Source: Vicia villosa (taxonomy: Eukaryota; Streptophyta; Magnoliopsida; Fabales; Fabaceae). From it: a stretch of 64,000 bases of DNA. A model generated the notes under the pieces. The model saw only the letters and a list, made by a program, of their open reading frames with translations, made no database searches and was not told the DNA's origin. Every line of letters starts with the position of its first letter. Position 1 is the first letter of the stretch. The translations under genes and the position numbers were made by a program. Positions 54,094 through 64,000 of the stretch are shown piece after piece. Location of the stretch: contig NC_081184.1 of assembly GCF_029867415.1 (NCBI RefSeq), positions 73,940,364-74,004,363 on the forward strand, read 5' to 3'.

Positions 54094-54619
54094 ATGCCTT
54101 CGTATGCTAAATTCCTAAAAGAAATTCTTTCAAACAAAAAGAAACTCGAGGATAACGAAACTGTAACGCTTACCGCAGAATGTAGCGCTATCATTCAAAA
54201 CAACATGCCTCCCAAACTAAAAGATCCTGGTAGTTTTTCCATACCTTGTGTAATAGGAAGAACTGTTATAGATAAAGCCTTATGCGATTTAGGAGCTAGT
54301 GTTAGTTTGATGCCTCTTTCGACCTGTAAGAAACTAAAACTAGGTGAGCTTAAATCCACGAGAATGTCTCTTCAACTGGCTGACCGTTCAGTTAAATACC
54401 CTGTAGGAATGTTGGAAAATATCCCTGTGCGAGTAGGTCAATTCTACATCCCAACTGATTTCATCATCATGGATATCCAGGAAGATTCTAACATCCCAAT
54501 CATATTAGGAAGACCATTCTTAGCAACTGCTGGTGCAATCATAGACGTTAAACGAGGAAAACTAACCTTCGAAGTTGGAGAAGAGAAGATTGAATTTATT
54601 CTATCTCACTTCTTAAAAG
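54094..54619 (+). pseudogene. pro: Athila protease, cut by copia B
   Basis: In the same frame as gag: MPSYAKFLKEIL, then CDLGASVSLMPLS, the Athila variant of the aspartic protease active site, and ILGRPFLATAG further on. The element stops at 54619 where copia B begins; the open frame to 54660 includes 41 bases of copia LTR. RT, RNase H and integrase of this Athila, if present, lie right of the window. Confidence 0.88.
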
Positions 54620-55817
54620 TGAAGGATAGAAAAACACTTAGAAAGGGGGGGTTTGAATAAGTGTAGTCTAAAAACTTGAACGATAAAAACAAATTGCACA
54701 GTTATTTTTATCCTGGTTCGTTGTTAACTAAACTACTCCAGTCCACCCCCTTGGAGTGATTTACCTCACCTAAGGATTTAATCCACTAATCTCAACAGAT
54801 TACAATGGTTTTCCACTTAGCCCGCGACTAAGTCTTCTAGAGTATCCTGATCACAACCTGATCACTCCAGGAACAATTGCTTAGACACAAGCTAAGACTT
54901 TCCAGAGTATCCTGACCACCACGTGATAACTCTAGTTACAACTGCTTAGACACAAGCTAAGACTTCCTAGAGTATCCTGATCACACTTAATCACTCTAGT
55001 TACTTACAAATTAATGTAATCAATTCTAAGAGTATTACAATGCTTCTGAAAAGCTATAATCACAACAGTGATATTTCTCTTAAAGTTTAAGCTTAATCTC
55101 ACTAATATATTACAACAGCAATGTAGTGAGCTTTGATGAAGATGAAGTTTGTGAGCTTTGATTTGAACAGCGTTTCAGCAAGTTTGTATTCACAGAATTC
55201 GTCAGAATCGGTAACCTTGCTTCGCATCAGAACTTCATATTTATAGGCACTTGAGAAGATGACCGTTGGGAGCATTTAATGCTTTGCGTATTCCGTACAG
55301 CATTGCATTTAATGTTTCACTCTTTTGTCAACTACCTCGAGCCTTGTTTACGCTGTGTCTACTGACGTTGCCTTTAATAGCTTCTAACGTTCCTTTTGTC
55401 AGTCAGCGTAGCCTGCCATCTTGTACTTGCTTCTGATCTGATGTTTGTGTATACAACGTTTGAATATCATCAGAGTCAAACAACTTGGTGCAGAGCATCT
55501 TCTTGTCTTCTGACCTTGAAGAGCTTCTGAGCGTGATACCATGAGAACTTCAGTGCTTCTGCTTCTGATCTCAAGTTCTTCTGATGCTTCCATAGACCCA
55601 TGTTCTGATTCTGCTTTGACCATCTTCTGATGTCTTGCCAGACCATGTTCTGATGTTGCATGCTGAACCTTCTGAGCGCTGATTTGTGCATACTCTTTAT
55701 ATATTTCCTGAAAGGGAAATTGCAATGTATTAGAGTACCACATTATCTCATCCAAAATTCATATCCGTGTTATCATCAAAACTAAGAATATTGATCAGAA
55801 CAAATCTTGTTCTAACA
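54620..55817 (-). repeat. 3' LTR of copia B
   Basis: The 1198-bp LTR is the inverted counterpart of 31-1243. Its TATA box is at 55237-55245 (minus strand). It is bounded on the right by the PPT. Confidence 0.9.
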
Positions 55818-55831
55818 ATCTCCCCCTTTTT
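55818..55831 (-). promoter_or_regulatory. copia B polypurine tract
   Basis: Minus-strand AAAAAGGGGGAGAT abuts the LTR, identical to the tract of copia A at 17-30. Confidence 0.88.
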
Positions 55832-55929
55832 GATGATGACAAAAGCATATATAAATGATATGAATTTGCGATCAGAAAGAGCAGACGGCTAAAGACAATT
55901 ACACAGCTGAAGCATAAGCATGTGAATAT

Positions 55930-55990
55930 GTCTCCCCCTGAGATTTATAATCTCCCCCTGAGATAGATAATCTCCCCCTGAAATAAATAC
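55930..55990 (-). repeat. Three PPT-like repeats upstream of the true PPT
   Basis: TCTCCCCCTGAGAT or a close variant occurs three times in plus reading, 20 bp apart. On the minus strand these are CAGGGGGAGA runs lying upstream of the real PPT. Another (AAAAAGGGGGAGAAAA) is at about 56879-56893 just after the env-like ORF. Confidence 0.75.
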
Positions 55991-56052
55991 TAGAAGAATT
56001 TTAATAATAAAAGACATCCCTGAGTATTTCAGTAGAGCGTTCACATATGCTT

Positions 56053-56396
56053 GATCTTCAGAACATTCATGACTTCTGATTCTTGCTTCCATAGGACAGC
56101 TTCAGAACTTTGAATTTCTTTAGATCCTCGGAACATTCACAGCTTCGGATTCTTGCTTCCATCGGACAGCTTCAGAACATGAATTTCTTTGATCTTCAGA
56201 ACATTCACAGCTTCTGATTCTTGCTTCCATCGGACAGCTTCAGAACTTGAATTTCTTTGATCTTCAGAACATTCACAGCTTCTGATTCATGCTTCCATCG
56301 GACAACTTCAGAGCTTGAATTTCTTTGATCTTCAGAACATTCACAGATTCTGATTCTTGCTTCCATCAGGACAGCTTCAGAGCTTGAATTTCTTCT
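56053..56396 (-). repeat. About five 67-bp tandem repeats in copia B 3' UTR
   Basis: Units contain GATCTTCAGAACATTCACAG, CTTGCTTCCATCGGACAGCT and TTGAATTTCTTT in plus reading. They share the TCAGAA-rich character of the LTR U3. They lie in the non-coding stretch 55832-57083 between the env-like ORF and the PPT, which holds no gene. Confidence 0.75.
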
Positions 56397-57083
56397 TACA
56401 TCACTTCATGCTAGATTGTATCAGAACATTGTTGAATGTACCAGAGCATCATCAGAGCATCTCTACATCCTGAAATGTTACAGAACAACGCTAAACGACA
56501 AAAGTCAGCATGAAAGAGTCAGAACATAGAATATGTTTCAGAACACATAATATGTATCAGAGCCACATAATATGTATCTGAACAAAATAGACATAATGTT
56601 TCAGAGCATATTCTATCATCAGAATATCTGAACATTCTTCCTTCTTGCTTCTTGCTTCTGATTCTGAAGCTTCATAGCACTCAGCTTGCTTCAAGAATCC
56701 AAGAGCTTGATTCTTTAGAGAATTGCTTTTCCTCATCTCGTTGCTTCTTATGTTGAGCTTTAAAGAGGATCTTCAATTCCTGCAACAACAAAACTTAAAG
56801 CATAGAACTTAAATTCTGTTAGAAATGTGGGGCCTTTTTACTCGGTAACTGGTAATATTAATCAGATCATTTATCACATTTTCTCCCCCTTTTTGTCATA
56901 ACATCAAAAACATAAAAGATTCAGATGAAAAACAAAAGGAAACAGATGGAAGAAAAAGATAATTTTCATTTAGGCTCAAGAAGACAGAAGTACAGAAGTA
57001 CAAGAGGATAAGCAAGAGAAGATGCACAAAACAGATGCAGCAAAGCAAAAAAAAACAAAAAAACAAAACAACTAAGACTAAAT

Positions 57084-59244
57084 CTAAGATGACCCTAGCT
57101 TCGACAAGATCTTGGCCAGCATATCTTGAACCCCATTGTTGTGCTCATTCTGTCTCTCCATGAAAGCTCTAAACTCAGCATTGACTGAGCTTTGCTCATC
57201 CTGGTTCTTCTGAATAACTTCCAGAGTCCTTGCAAGACGGGAAGGTTCATCAGAAGAAGCTTCACAGCTTCTATCCACAGGGATGGCATTGTGATCTGTA
57301 GCTTCCATTGATAGATCATTTGCAGGGTTTTCCTCAACAGGAACTGTTTCAGCAACATGATCTTCTACATCTGCTTCTTGCATAGAAGCATCTTCATATT
57401 CTGCAGCCAGAATCTCAGAATCTCCATTCTCAAGTGCCTGAAGAATGGCAGCTAGATTCCTAGGGGCAGAAGGACCTTCAACTTCTGGTGGATCAACAAC
57501 TTCTGGAATGACCAAGCTTGGGTCTTTCTTAGAAGGGTTTTCCCTCATAAAGTCAAAGAGAGTTTTGAAGTCTCCAAGCAGAACAGGATATTGAGGTCTC
57601 CAGACCACAATTTCCCTGCAAGGGTTAGCTTCCATTGCAGCAGCAAGTCTTACTTCGTCCAATTCATCCACAAACTGCTTCTCTTCAATAGCAACACAAT
57701 TTCTGAGAGGATGGTAGTATATACCATTATCACCCTCCAGAAGGTAACCAGGGTAACCAGGGGCAGCAGCCACTAGTCTCTTCTGTACTCCTATTGCTCC
57801 TACTTGAAAATCCTGGCGAAAGCTTCTCCAGAGATTTCTTGTAGAAACATCATCCAGACCATTTAGGAAGGCATCCTTCAGAAGGTCTAGACTGCTAATC
57901 ACCTCATGTCTGAACAGTTCCAAGTAGGCATAGGGTTCAGGTTCAGGTGGATTGAAGGTGAATTTGTAGTCAGGGTAGAGAAGGCAGTAGGGTTTGGATT
58001 TTCTGATAGGTAAGGGATGGGATAAAGAAGGTGGAGGTGCGGTGGATGAGGAAGAAGGAACATCTGATCCTTTTATCCCTGTATTCAGGAGAGTACACCT
58101 TGTCAGGATCATAGGTGACCTTCAGCTTCTTGGCTTTCTTAGCCTCATCTTCTCGAGCCTTTCTTTTTAGCCTTGCCTGTTGTTCCTTCTGATCCTTCTT
58201 CAGAAGATCAGCTTTGGACAGAAGTACTCTGCCACGGATCCAAGCAGGATCAATATCTGATTGCTTCCTAACACAATCTTCCAGGTAAAGCTTGACAACC
58301 TGATGAAGTTCTTTATGAAACAAAGAGACAAAACCTTCAACAGCAACTCTTCTTGACAGAATGTCAGGAAAGCTTGTGCACACAGAAGATACATTCTGGA
58401 TGAGCTCTAGTCTGAACAAATCCACACCATTGAAGATGGGACCCTGAACTACTCCAAGAAAATGGGACGCATCAAGTGTTCTGATGGAGTCCAGCAATTT
58501 GCTTTCAATCAGAATGTCTGAAATCATTCTTCCGAAAGGAATAGTCTTTCTAGGAATATGAGGATACTTCGCCCTTTCATCTTCTCTTGATTCAACTATA
58601 GAAGTCTTCAGATTCTCAAATAAAATGTGAGAGATGTTGAGTTCTATCTTTCTGCCAATGCAGAAGAGAGTGTACTTGTGATCCGGACTGATGTAGGCGG
58701 AGGGAGAGAACATCTTCTTTCTGTGGTGAAGAGAACCCAGAATAATCTCAGCCCATACTTGATAAAACGGCCTCAAAGTGCCCGTTTTATGAGAATCAGC
58801 TCCGAAGGCAAGAGAGATTTGATTTTCAACTTGATTCCAGTTAACCGTTCCAGGTCGAAAGCCGGACCAACCTTCTTCATCATTCAGATTGTACAGCTTC
58901 CTGATGAGCTTTTCAGTAATAACCACTTCATGCCCTAGCACAAAGGAAATTATAGCAGTTGGGGTAACCGTTGCATGTACCCAGAAGTCCTTCACAAGTT
59001 CAGGATAAATTGGTCCAACCAAACTATCAAGATATTTCGACCATCCTTGCTCCAATATTCTGACATCACACAGAAAACCATTTGCTCTAAGGTTGTCGAA
59101 GTCTACAGCAGATTCACAAAGAACTTCCAGTTCGTCCATGGGAATCATGCATGTTTTCAAAGGAGCATACCCATATTTGCGTAGAAGAATCTGTGTAGAA
59201 GTGAGACTTTCTGCTGGGTTTGATGAACTTGAAGATGAGTTCAT
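57084..59244 (-). pseudogene. copia B env-like ORF (one frameshift)
   Basis: Two overlapping frames, 59244-57970 and 58112-57084, read as one protein of roughly 700 residues broken near 58080. The N-terminal part has YPELVKDFWVHATV...FVLGHEVVITEKLIRKLYNL, resembling the domain catalogued as 'putative plant transposon protein'. A basic, nuclear-signal-like segment KRKAREDEAKKAKKLK follows, and an acidic Gln/Glu-rich C-terminus ends IQKNQDEQSSVN...ILSKLGSS. I see no signal peptide or transmembrane helix, so 'env-like' refers only to its position between pol and the 3' LTR, as in SIRE. Function unknown. Confidence 0.75.
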
Positions 59245-59633
59245 GATGATTATGCTTTGAGATCAAATCAGAAACTAGGGTTTGAAAACGAATGCAACGA
59301 AAGAGATACACAAAAGAAAGAGAGAGAGAGAAAAAGAAGAAATGAAGATGAAGCGGGTTATTTAAACGATTTGAAAAAAGAAATTAAAATAAAGAGAAAA
59401 GAAAATTTTTGAAAGAAATTGATTGCAAGAAAAAGACATCATTATGCATTCAATGAGAAATTACATTAGGAGAGAGAACGTGGTAAATGAAATGATTTAA
59501 CACAGTTACCTAGGTCGGCGTCTTTTCAACTGCACGCTTTGTACTGACCGTACGGACACGCGTTCATTTTCAGATACTCATAGATGACAGCTGTGTTGTT
59601 CTGAAAAGACTGTTCATCTTCTGATTCTGATCA
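59245..59633 (-). other. Gap between integrase end and env-like ORF; RT deletion site
   Basis: This is about 390 bp of non-coding sequence. RT and RNase H should lie between integrase and this gap in a copia element, but no RT motif is present. The deletion joint is probably near 59640-59655, where the frame reads ...FLKNDYQK-stop. Confidence 0.65.
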
Positions 59634-61217
59634 CTACTTCTGATAGTCATTCTTTAGAAAGGATCTTGTTCTGATAGGATCATCTTTCTTCCCAAGAATC
59701 ACATCTTCTGAATGAGATGATGCAAGTCTGGGTGATCTTCTGACTGTTGGCTCTTCAGAAATCCTGAGATTCTCTAAAGATGCAGCAACTTGATCTTCTG
59801 ATCCATTGCTTCTGAGACTATCAGCTCCTGGGGCTTTGCTTCTTGGCTCTACAGCTTCTGATCTGACAATATCTATATCTGCAAAATTCTCAAACTGCTT
59901 TGGTTTTTCAAGACCAAGCTTATCATCAAACCTAATATTGATTGATTCTTCTACAATCAATGTTTCAGTATTGTATACTCTATAGCCTTTAGAGCGTTCA
60001 GAATATCCAAGAAGGAAACACTTTTGTGCTTTAGAATCAAACTTACCAAGATGATCTTTAGTATTCAGAATAAAACATACACATCCAAAAGGATGGAAAT
60101 ATGAAATGTTGGGCTTTCTGTTCTTCCACAATTCATAAGTAGTCTTATTTAGAATAGGTCTGATAGAGATTCTATTCTGAATGTAACATGCAGTGTTTAT
60201 TGCTTCTGCCCAGAAATGCTTAGCCATATTGGTTTCATTGATCATGGTTCTGGCCATTTCTTGTAGAGTCCTATTCTTTCGCTCTACAACTCCATTTTGC
60301 TGTGGAGTTCTAGGACAAGAGAAATCATGGGAAATGCCATTTTCTTTGAAGAACTACTCAAGGAATTTGTTCTCAAATTCACCACCATGATCACTTCTAA
60401 CCTTTATGATTTTGCACTCTTTCTCAGATTGGATCTGAGTGCAGAAATCAAAGAACACTGAATGAGACTCATCCTTGTGTTTTAAGAACTTTACCCATGT
60501 CCAGCGGCTATAATCATCAACGATGACTAATCCATATTTCTTCCCTCTGACAGATGCTGTTTTGACTGGGCCAAACAGATCAATGTGCAAGAGTTCTAAC
60601 GGCCTTGAGGTAGACACAACATTCTTAGACTTGAATGCAGGTTTGGAGAACTTGCCCTTCTGACATGCTTCACAAAGAGCATCTGATTTGAATTTCAGAT
60701 TTGGGAGTCCTCTGACCAGATTTAGTTTGTTAATCTGAGAAATCTTTCTCAAACTAGCATGTCCTAATCTTCTGTGCCAGACCCATTGCTCCTCAGAAAC
60801 AGACATAAGACAAGTCACCTTCTGCTTCTCAAGATCAGAAAGATCAATCTTATAAATGTTGTTCTTTCTCTTGCCTGTAAATAGGATTGAGCCATCCTTC
60901 TAACTTACAGCCTTGCAAGACTTTTTATTGAAGATTATATCATAACCATTGTCACTTAATTGACTTATGGACAATAAGTTATGCGTTAATCCTTCTACAA
61001 GAAGTACATTAGTTATGGAAGGAGAGTTACCAAGACTTATGGTTCCAGAGCCAATGATTTTTCCCTTCTGATCTCCTCCAAACTTGACTTCTACACCTGG
61101 TTTAAGCACCAGGTCTTGGAATGTAGACCTTTTTCCCGTCATGTGTCGCGAGCACCCAGAGTCCAAGTACCATGACATTTTGCTTTTTGTCCTCTTTGCA
61201 GCCAAGGATATCTGCAA
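59634..61217 (-). pseudogene. copia B protease-integrase (broken)
   Basis: Reading down the minus strand: protease motif WYLDSGCSRHMTG (about 61135-61175), then GAG-pre-integrase WHRRLGHASLRKI and CEACQKGKF, then the integrase core with LLHIDLFGP (Asp), VRSDHGGEF (Asp) and RTPQQNGVVERKNR (Glu). The C-terminal block reads GYSERSKGYRVYN. Stops are TAG at 60902-60900 and TAG at 60356-60354; context suggests mutated Gln codons. Integrase would insert the cDNA, but this frame ends at 59634 without RT. The upstream frame from gag overlaps near 61100-61217 through a frameshift. Confidence 0.85.
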
Positions 61218-63028
61218 CAGAAATTATCTTCTCCTTAGGTACCCACAATTTCTTGGGACCTTTCTTGTTAGTTCTCCTCAAGTTTTGATTGAACTTGGGT
61301 TTAGCATAATATTTAACAGGAGGAACATCATGATATTCTTTAGGTTTGTCAGCATGATATTTCTTAGGATGTGTCACATGCTTCTTGGTGTGAACAGTGT
61401 TAAAACTCTGTGCATATGAAGTGAGCCTAATATCATGTGCATGGCCATATTTGAACTGATCATACAATGGCTTGTATGTGATCTTCAGATCATCAATAGG
61501 TTCAAATTTATGTGAGGTATCACCCTCATAGCCAAAGCCAAACCTTCTGTTTCCAGAAACACCATATATCATAGAAGCAAGATGACTTCTGCCAATACTT
61601 CTAAATAAGAACTTTCTGAAGCTCGAGTCATATTCTTTCAGAATATGATTGAGACTCGAAATGGATTTTTCTGTTTCAGAAGGAGATCCACTATCTTTGG
61701 ATAGATTTAAAACTTTTTCCTTCAGTTCAGAGTTTTCCACTTCCAGCTTCTTAGTTTCAAATTCAAACTGCTTCTTCAGCTTTTTGTATTTGATATTAAG
61801 ATGAGCCTTGAGTTCCAGAAGTTCTGTTAAACTGGAAACTAACTCTTCTCTAGATAGTTCAGAAAATACCTCTTTAGAATCTGATTCTGATGTAGATTCT
61901 GATCCATCATCTTCTGTAGCCATCAGCGCGAAGTTGGCTTGCTCTCCTTCAGAGTGTGATTCTGATTCTGATTCAGAATCATCCCATGTTGCCATAAGAC
62001 CTTTCTTCTTATGAAACTTCTTCTTGGGATTCTCCTTCTGAAGTTTTGGACATTCATTCTTGAAGTGTCCAGGCTCATTGCACTCATAGCAGACAACCTT
62101 CTTCTTGTCAGATCTTCTGTCACCAGAAGTTTCTCCTCGTTCAAATCTCTTTGAACTTCTGAAGCCTCTAAACTTCCTTTGCTTGCTCTTCCAGAGTTGG
62201 TTTACCCTTCTGGAGATCATGGACAGTTCATCTTCTTCTTTTGATTCTGATTCTTCAGAATCTTCTTCTTTAGCCTGAAAAGCGTTAGTGCATTTTTTAA
62301 CATTAGATTTTAATGCAATAGACTTACCTTTCTTCTGAGGCTCGTTTGCATCCAGCTCTATTTCATGGCTTCTCAAGGCACTGATAAGCTCTTCCAAAGA
62401 AACTTCATTCATATTCTTTGCAATCTTGAATGCTGTTACCATTGGACCCCCATCTTCTGGGTAAGCTTCTGATAATCTTCTTTACATGATCAGCCTTGGT
62501 GTAGCCTTTATCCAGAACTCTTAATCCAGCAGTTAGCGTTTGAAATCTTGAGAACATCTTCTCAATGTTTTCATCATCCTCCATCTTGAAGGCTTCATAT
62601 CTTTGGATTAGAGCAAGAGCTTTAGTCTCCTTGACTTGAGCATTTCCCTCATAGGTCATTTTCAATGACTCATATATATCATAGGCCGTTTCCCTGTTAG
62701 ATATCTTCTCATACTCAGCATGAGAGATAGCATTCAGCAAAACAGTTCTACATTTATGATGATTCTTGAAAAGCTTCTTCTGATCATCATCCATTTCTTG
62801 CCTTGTAAGCCTTACGCCACTAGCTTTCACTGGATGTTTGTAACCATCCATCAGAAGATCCCATAGTTCACCATCTAGACCAAGAAAGTAACTTTCCAGT
62901 TTATCTTTCCAGTATTCAAAGTTTTCACCATCAAATACTGGTGGTCTAATATAACCATTGTTACCATTATATTGCTCAGCAGAGCCAGATGTAGATGCAG
63001 GTGGGTTTGTTGGAATTTCACCAGCCAT
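61102..63028 (-). pseudogene. gag: copia B gag (frameshifted)
   Basis: ATG at 63028 opens MAGEIPTNPPASTSGS, then the copia gag (UBN2-like) region FDGENFEYWKDKLESYF...KTYDIYESLKMTYEGN-type. A frameshift near 62440 joins the second frame (62442-61102), which reads TAFKIAKNMNEVSLEELISAL and has the CCHC knuckle CYECNEPGHFKNEC (about 62050-62092). After that come acidic Ser/Glu repeats, a coiled-coil-like LKAHLNIKYKKLKKQFEFE and a basic segment before protease. The long spacer between knuckle and protease is typical of SIRE/Maximus. Confidence 0.85.
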
Positions 63029-63096
63029 CTTTTACTGAAGCATTTTTCTCTTCTTGAATCTTTTCTAAACACGGTTAAGTGCTTGCACCTTAGAAC

Positions 63097-63112
63097 CGAC
63101 GCTCTAATGCCA
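63097..63112 (-). promoter_or_regulatory. copia B primer binding site
   Basis: On the minus strand TGGCATTAGAGCGTCGGT starts two or three bases after the LTR end. It matches the initiator-Met type TGGTATCAGAGC at 10 of 12 positions. Confidence 0.7.
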
Positions 63113-63114
63113 AT

Positions 63115-64000
63115 TGAAGGATAGAAAAACAATTAGAAAGGGGGGGTTTGAATAAGTGTAGTCTAAAAACTTGAACGATAAAAACAAATTGCACAGTTAT
63201 TTTTATCCTAGTTTGTTGTTAACTAAACTACTCCAGTCCACCCCCATGGAGTGATTTACCTCACCTGAGGATTTAATCCACTAATCTCAACAAATTACAA
63301 TGGTTTTCCACTTAGCCCGCGACTAAGTCTTCTAGAGTATCCTGATCACAACCTGATCACTCCAGGAACAATTGCTTAGACACAAGCTAAGACTTTCTAG
63401 AGTATCCTGACCACCACGTGATCACTCTAGTTACAACTGCTTAGACACAAGCTAAGACTTCCTAGAGTATCCTGATCACACTTGATCACTCTAGTTACTT
63501 ACAAATTAATGTAATCAATTCTAAGAGTATTACAATGCTTCTGAAAAGCTATGATCACAACAGTGATATTTCTCTTAAAGTTTAAGCTTAATCTCACTAA
63601 TATATTACAACAGCAATGTAGTGAGCTTTGATGAAGATGAAGTTTGTAAGCTTTGATTTGAACAGCGTTTCAGCAAGTTTGTATTCACAGAATTCGTTAG
63701 AATCGGTAACCTTGCTTCGCATCAGAACTTCATATTTATAGGCTCTTGAGAAGATGACCGTTGGGAGCATTTAATGCTTTGCGTATTCCGTATAGCATTG
63801 CATTTAATGTTTCACTCTTTTGTCAACTACCTCGAGCCTTGTTTACGCTGTGTCTACTGACGTTGCCTTTAATAGCTTCTAACGTTCCTTTTGTCAGTCA
63901 GCGTAGCCTGCCATCTTGTACTTGCTTCTGATCTGATGTTTGTGTATACAACGTTTGAATATCATCAGAGTCAAACAGCTTGGTGCAGAGAATCTTCTTG
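63115..64000 (-). repeat. 5' LTR of copia B, truncated by window edge
   Basis: The LTR matches 54620-55817 from its U5 end up to the window limit, with the TATA box at 63732-63740. About 300 bp of U3 lie outside. Differences from the 3' LTR include C/T changes near 63146, 63290, 63540 and 63798. Confidence 0.9.

Larger units (their letters stand above)
54620..64000 (-). mobile_element. SIRE-like copia element B lacking RT
   Basis: On the minus strand the order is 5' LTR (64000 to 63115, truncated by the window), PBS, gag, protease, integrase, env-like ORF, PPT and 3' LTR (55817-54620). The integrase frame passes directly into a short tail and stop at 59634, and the env-like region follows, so RT and RNase H are deleted. 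It sits in Athila protease; the 5 bp on the left are AAAAG, and the other copy is beyond the window. By eye the two LTRs differ at roughly 2% of compared sites. Confidence 0.88.

Overview
Plant nuclear DNA made almost entirely of nested LTR retrotransposons; I found no host gene, rRNA, intact tRNA, organelle insert or CRISPR. The giant Ogre/Tat-type Ty3-gypsy elements, an Athila, a Tekay-like chromovirus derivative and SIRE-like copia elements fit a large legume genome, most likely a Fabeae (pea/vetch relative). The host assignment is inference from repeat families.

Layout. (1) 1-1243: 3' end of a plus-strand copia element (copia A). (2) 1244-12280: body of a decayed plus-strand Ogre: gag/protease, a predicted intron at 3139-3437, RT, RNase H, archaeal-type RNase H and integrase. 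The integrase is split by a 3376-bp solo LTR (6413-9788, target duplication GACTG). The 3' LTR of this Ogre starts at 12281 and is broken repeatedly. (3) 12840-24092: a complete 11,253-bp element with two 2411-bp LTRs, target duplication CATAT, PBS and PPT but no credible gene (a LARD). By eye the LTRs differ at only six sites. (4) 24098-26061: more of the Ogre 3' LTR. (5) 26062-34404: a Tekay-like derivative on the minus strand with target duplication GTGTT. It has two full LTRs plus an 18-bp stub of a third, so it was once a three-LTR tandem. (6) 34410-36300: probable continuation of the Ogre LTR, with a 352-bp tandem duplication of tRNA-like modules and a six-unit stem-loop array. (7) 36301-54619: Athila material: an LTR segment fused to an env-like ORF, a second env-like copy, a complete LTR, PBS, gag and protease. 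It is interrupted at 38378-48497 by a minus-strand Ogre-derived element that kept only a gag-like ORF. (8) 54620-64000: a minus-strand copia element (copia B) inserted in the Athila protease. It carries gag, protease, integrase and a large 3' env-like ORF but no reverse transcriptase. Its 5' LTR runs off the window.

How the parts relate. Only the Ogre, Athila and copia bodies carry recognisable coding sequence, and all are broken. The premature stops examined are each one C-to-T step from a Gln or Arg codon, as expected for methylated silenced repeats. The youngest-looking insertion, the LARD, encodes nothing. It keeps an Ogre-type PBS and PPT, so it presumably moved with enzymes supplied by an intact Ogre elsewhere.

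Most unusual signal. Long parts of the non-coding Ogre-type RNAs are arrays of short stem-loops whose stems change by compensatory substitutions while the loops stay fixed: 16056-16641, 19447-21494 and 36102-36298. Tandem duplication alone does not predict this; it looks like selected RNA (or cruciform DNA) structure, and is my best candidate for an undescribed system. A second theme is Pol III-style A-box/B-box modules embedded in LTRs.
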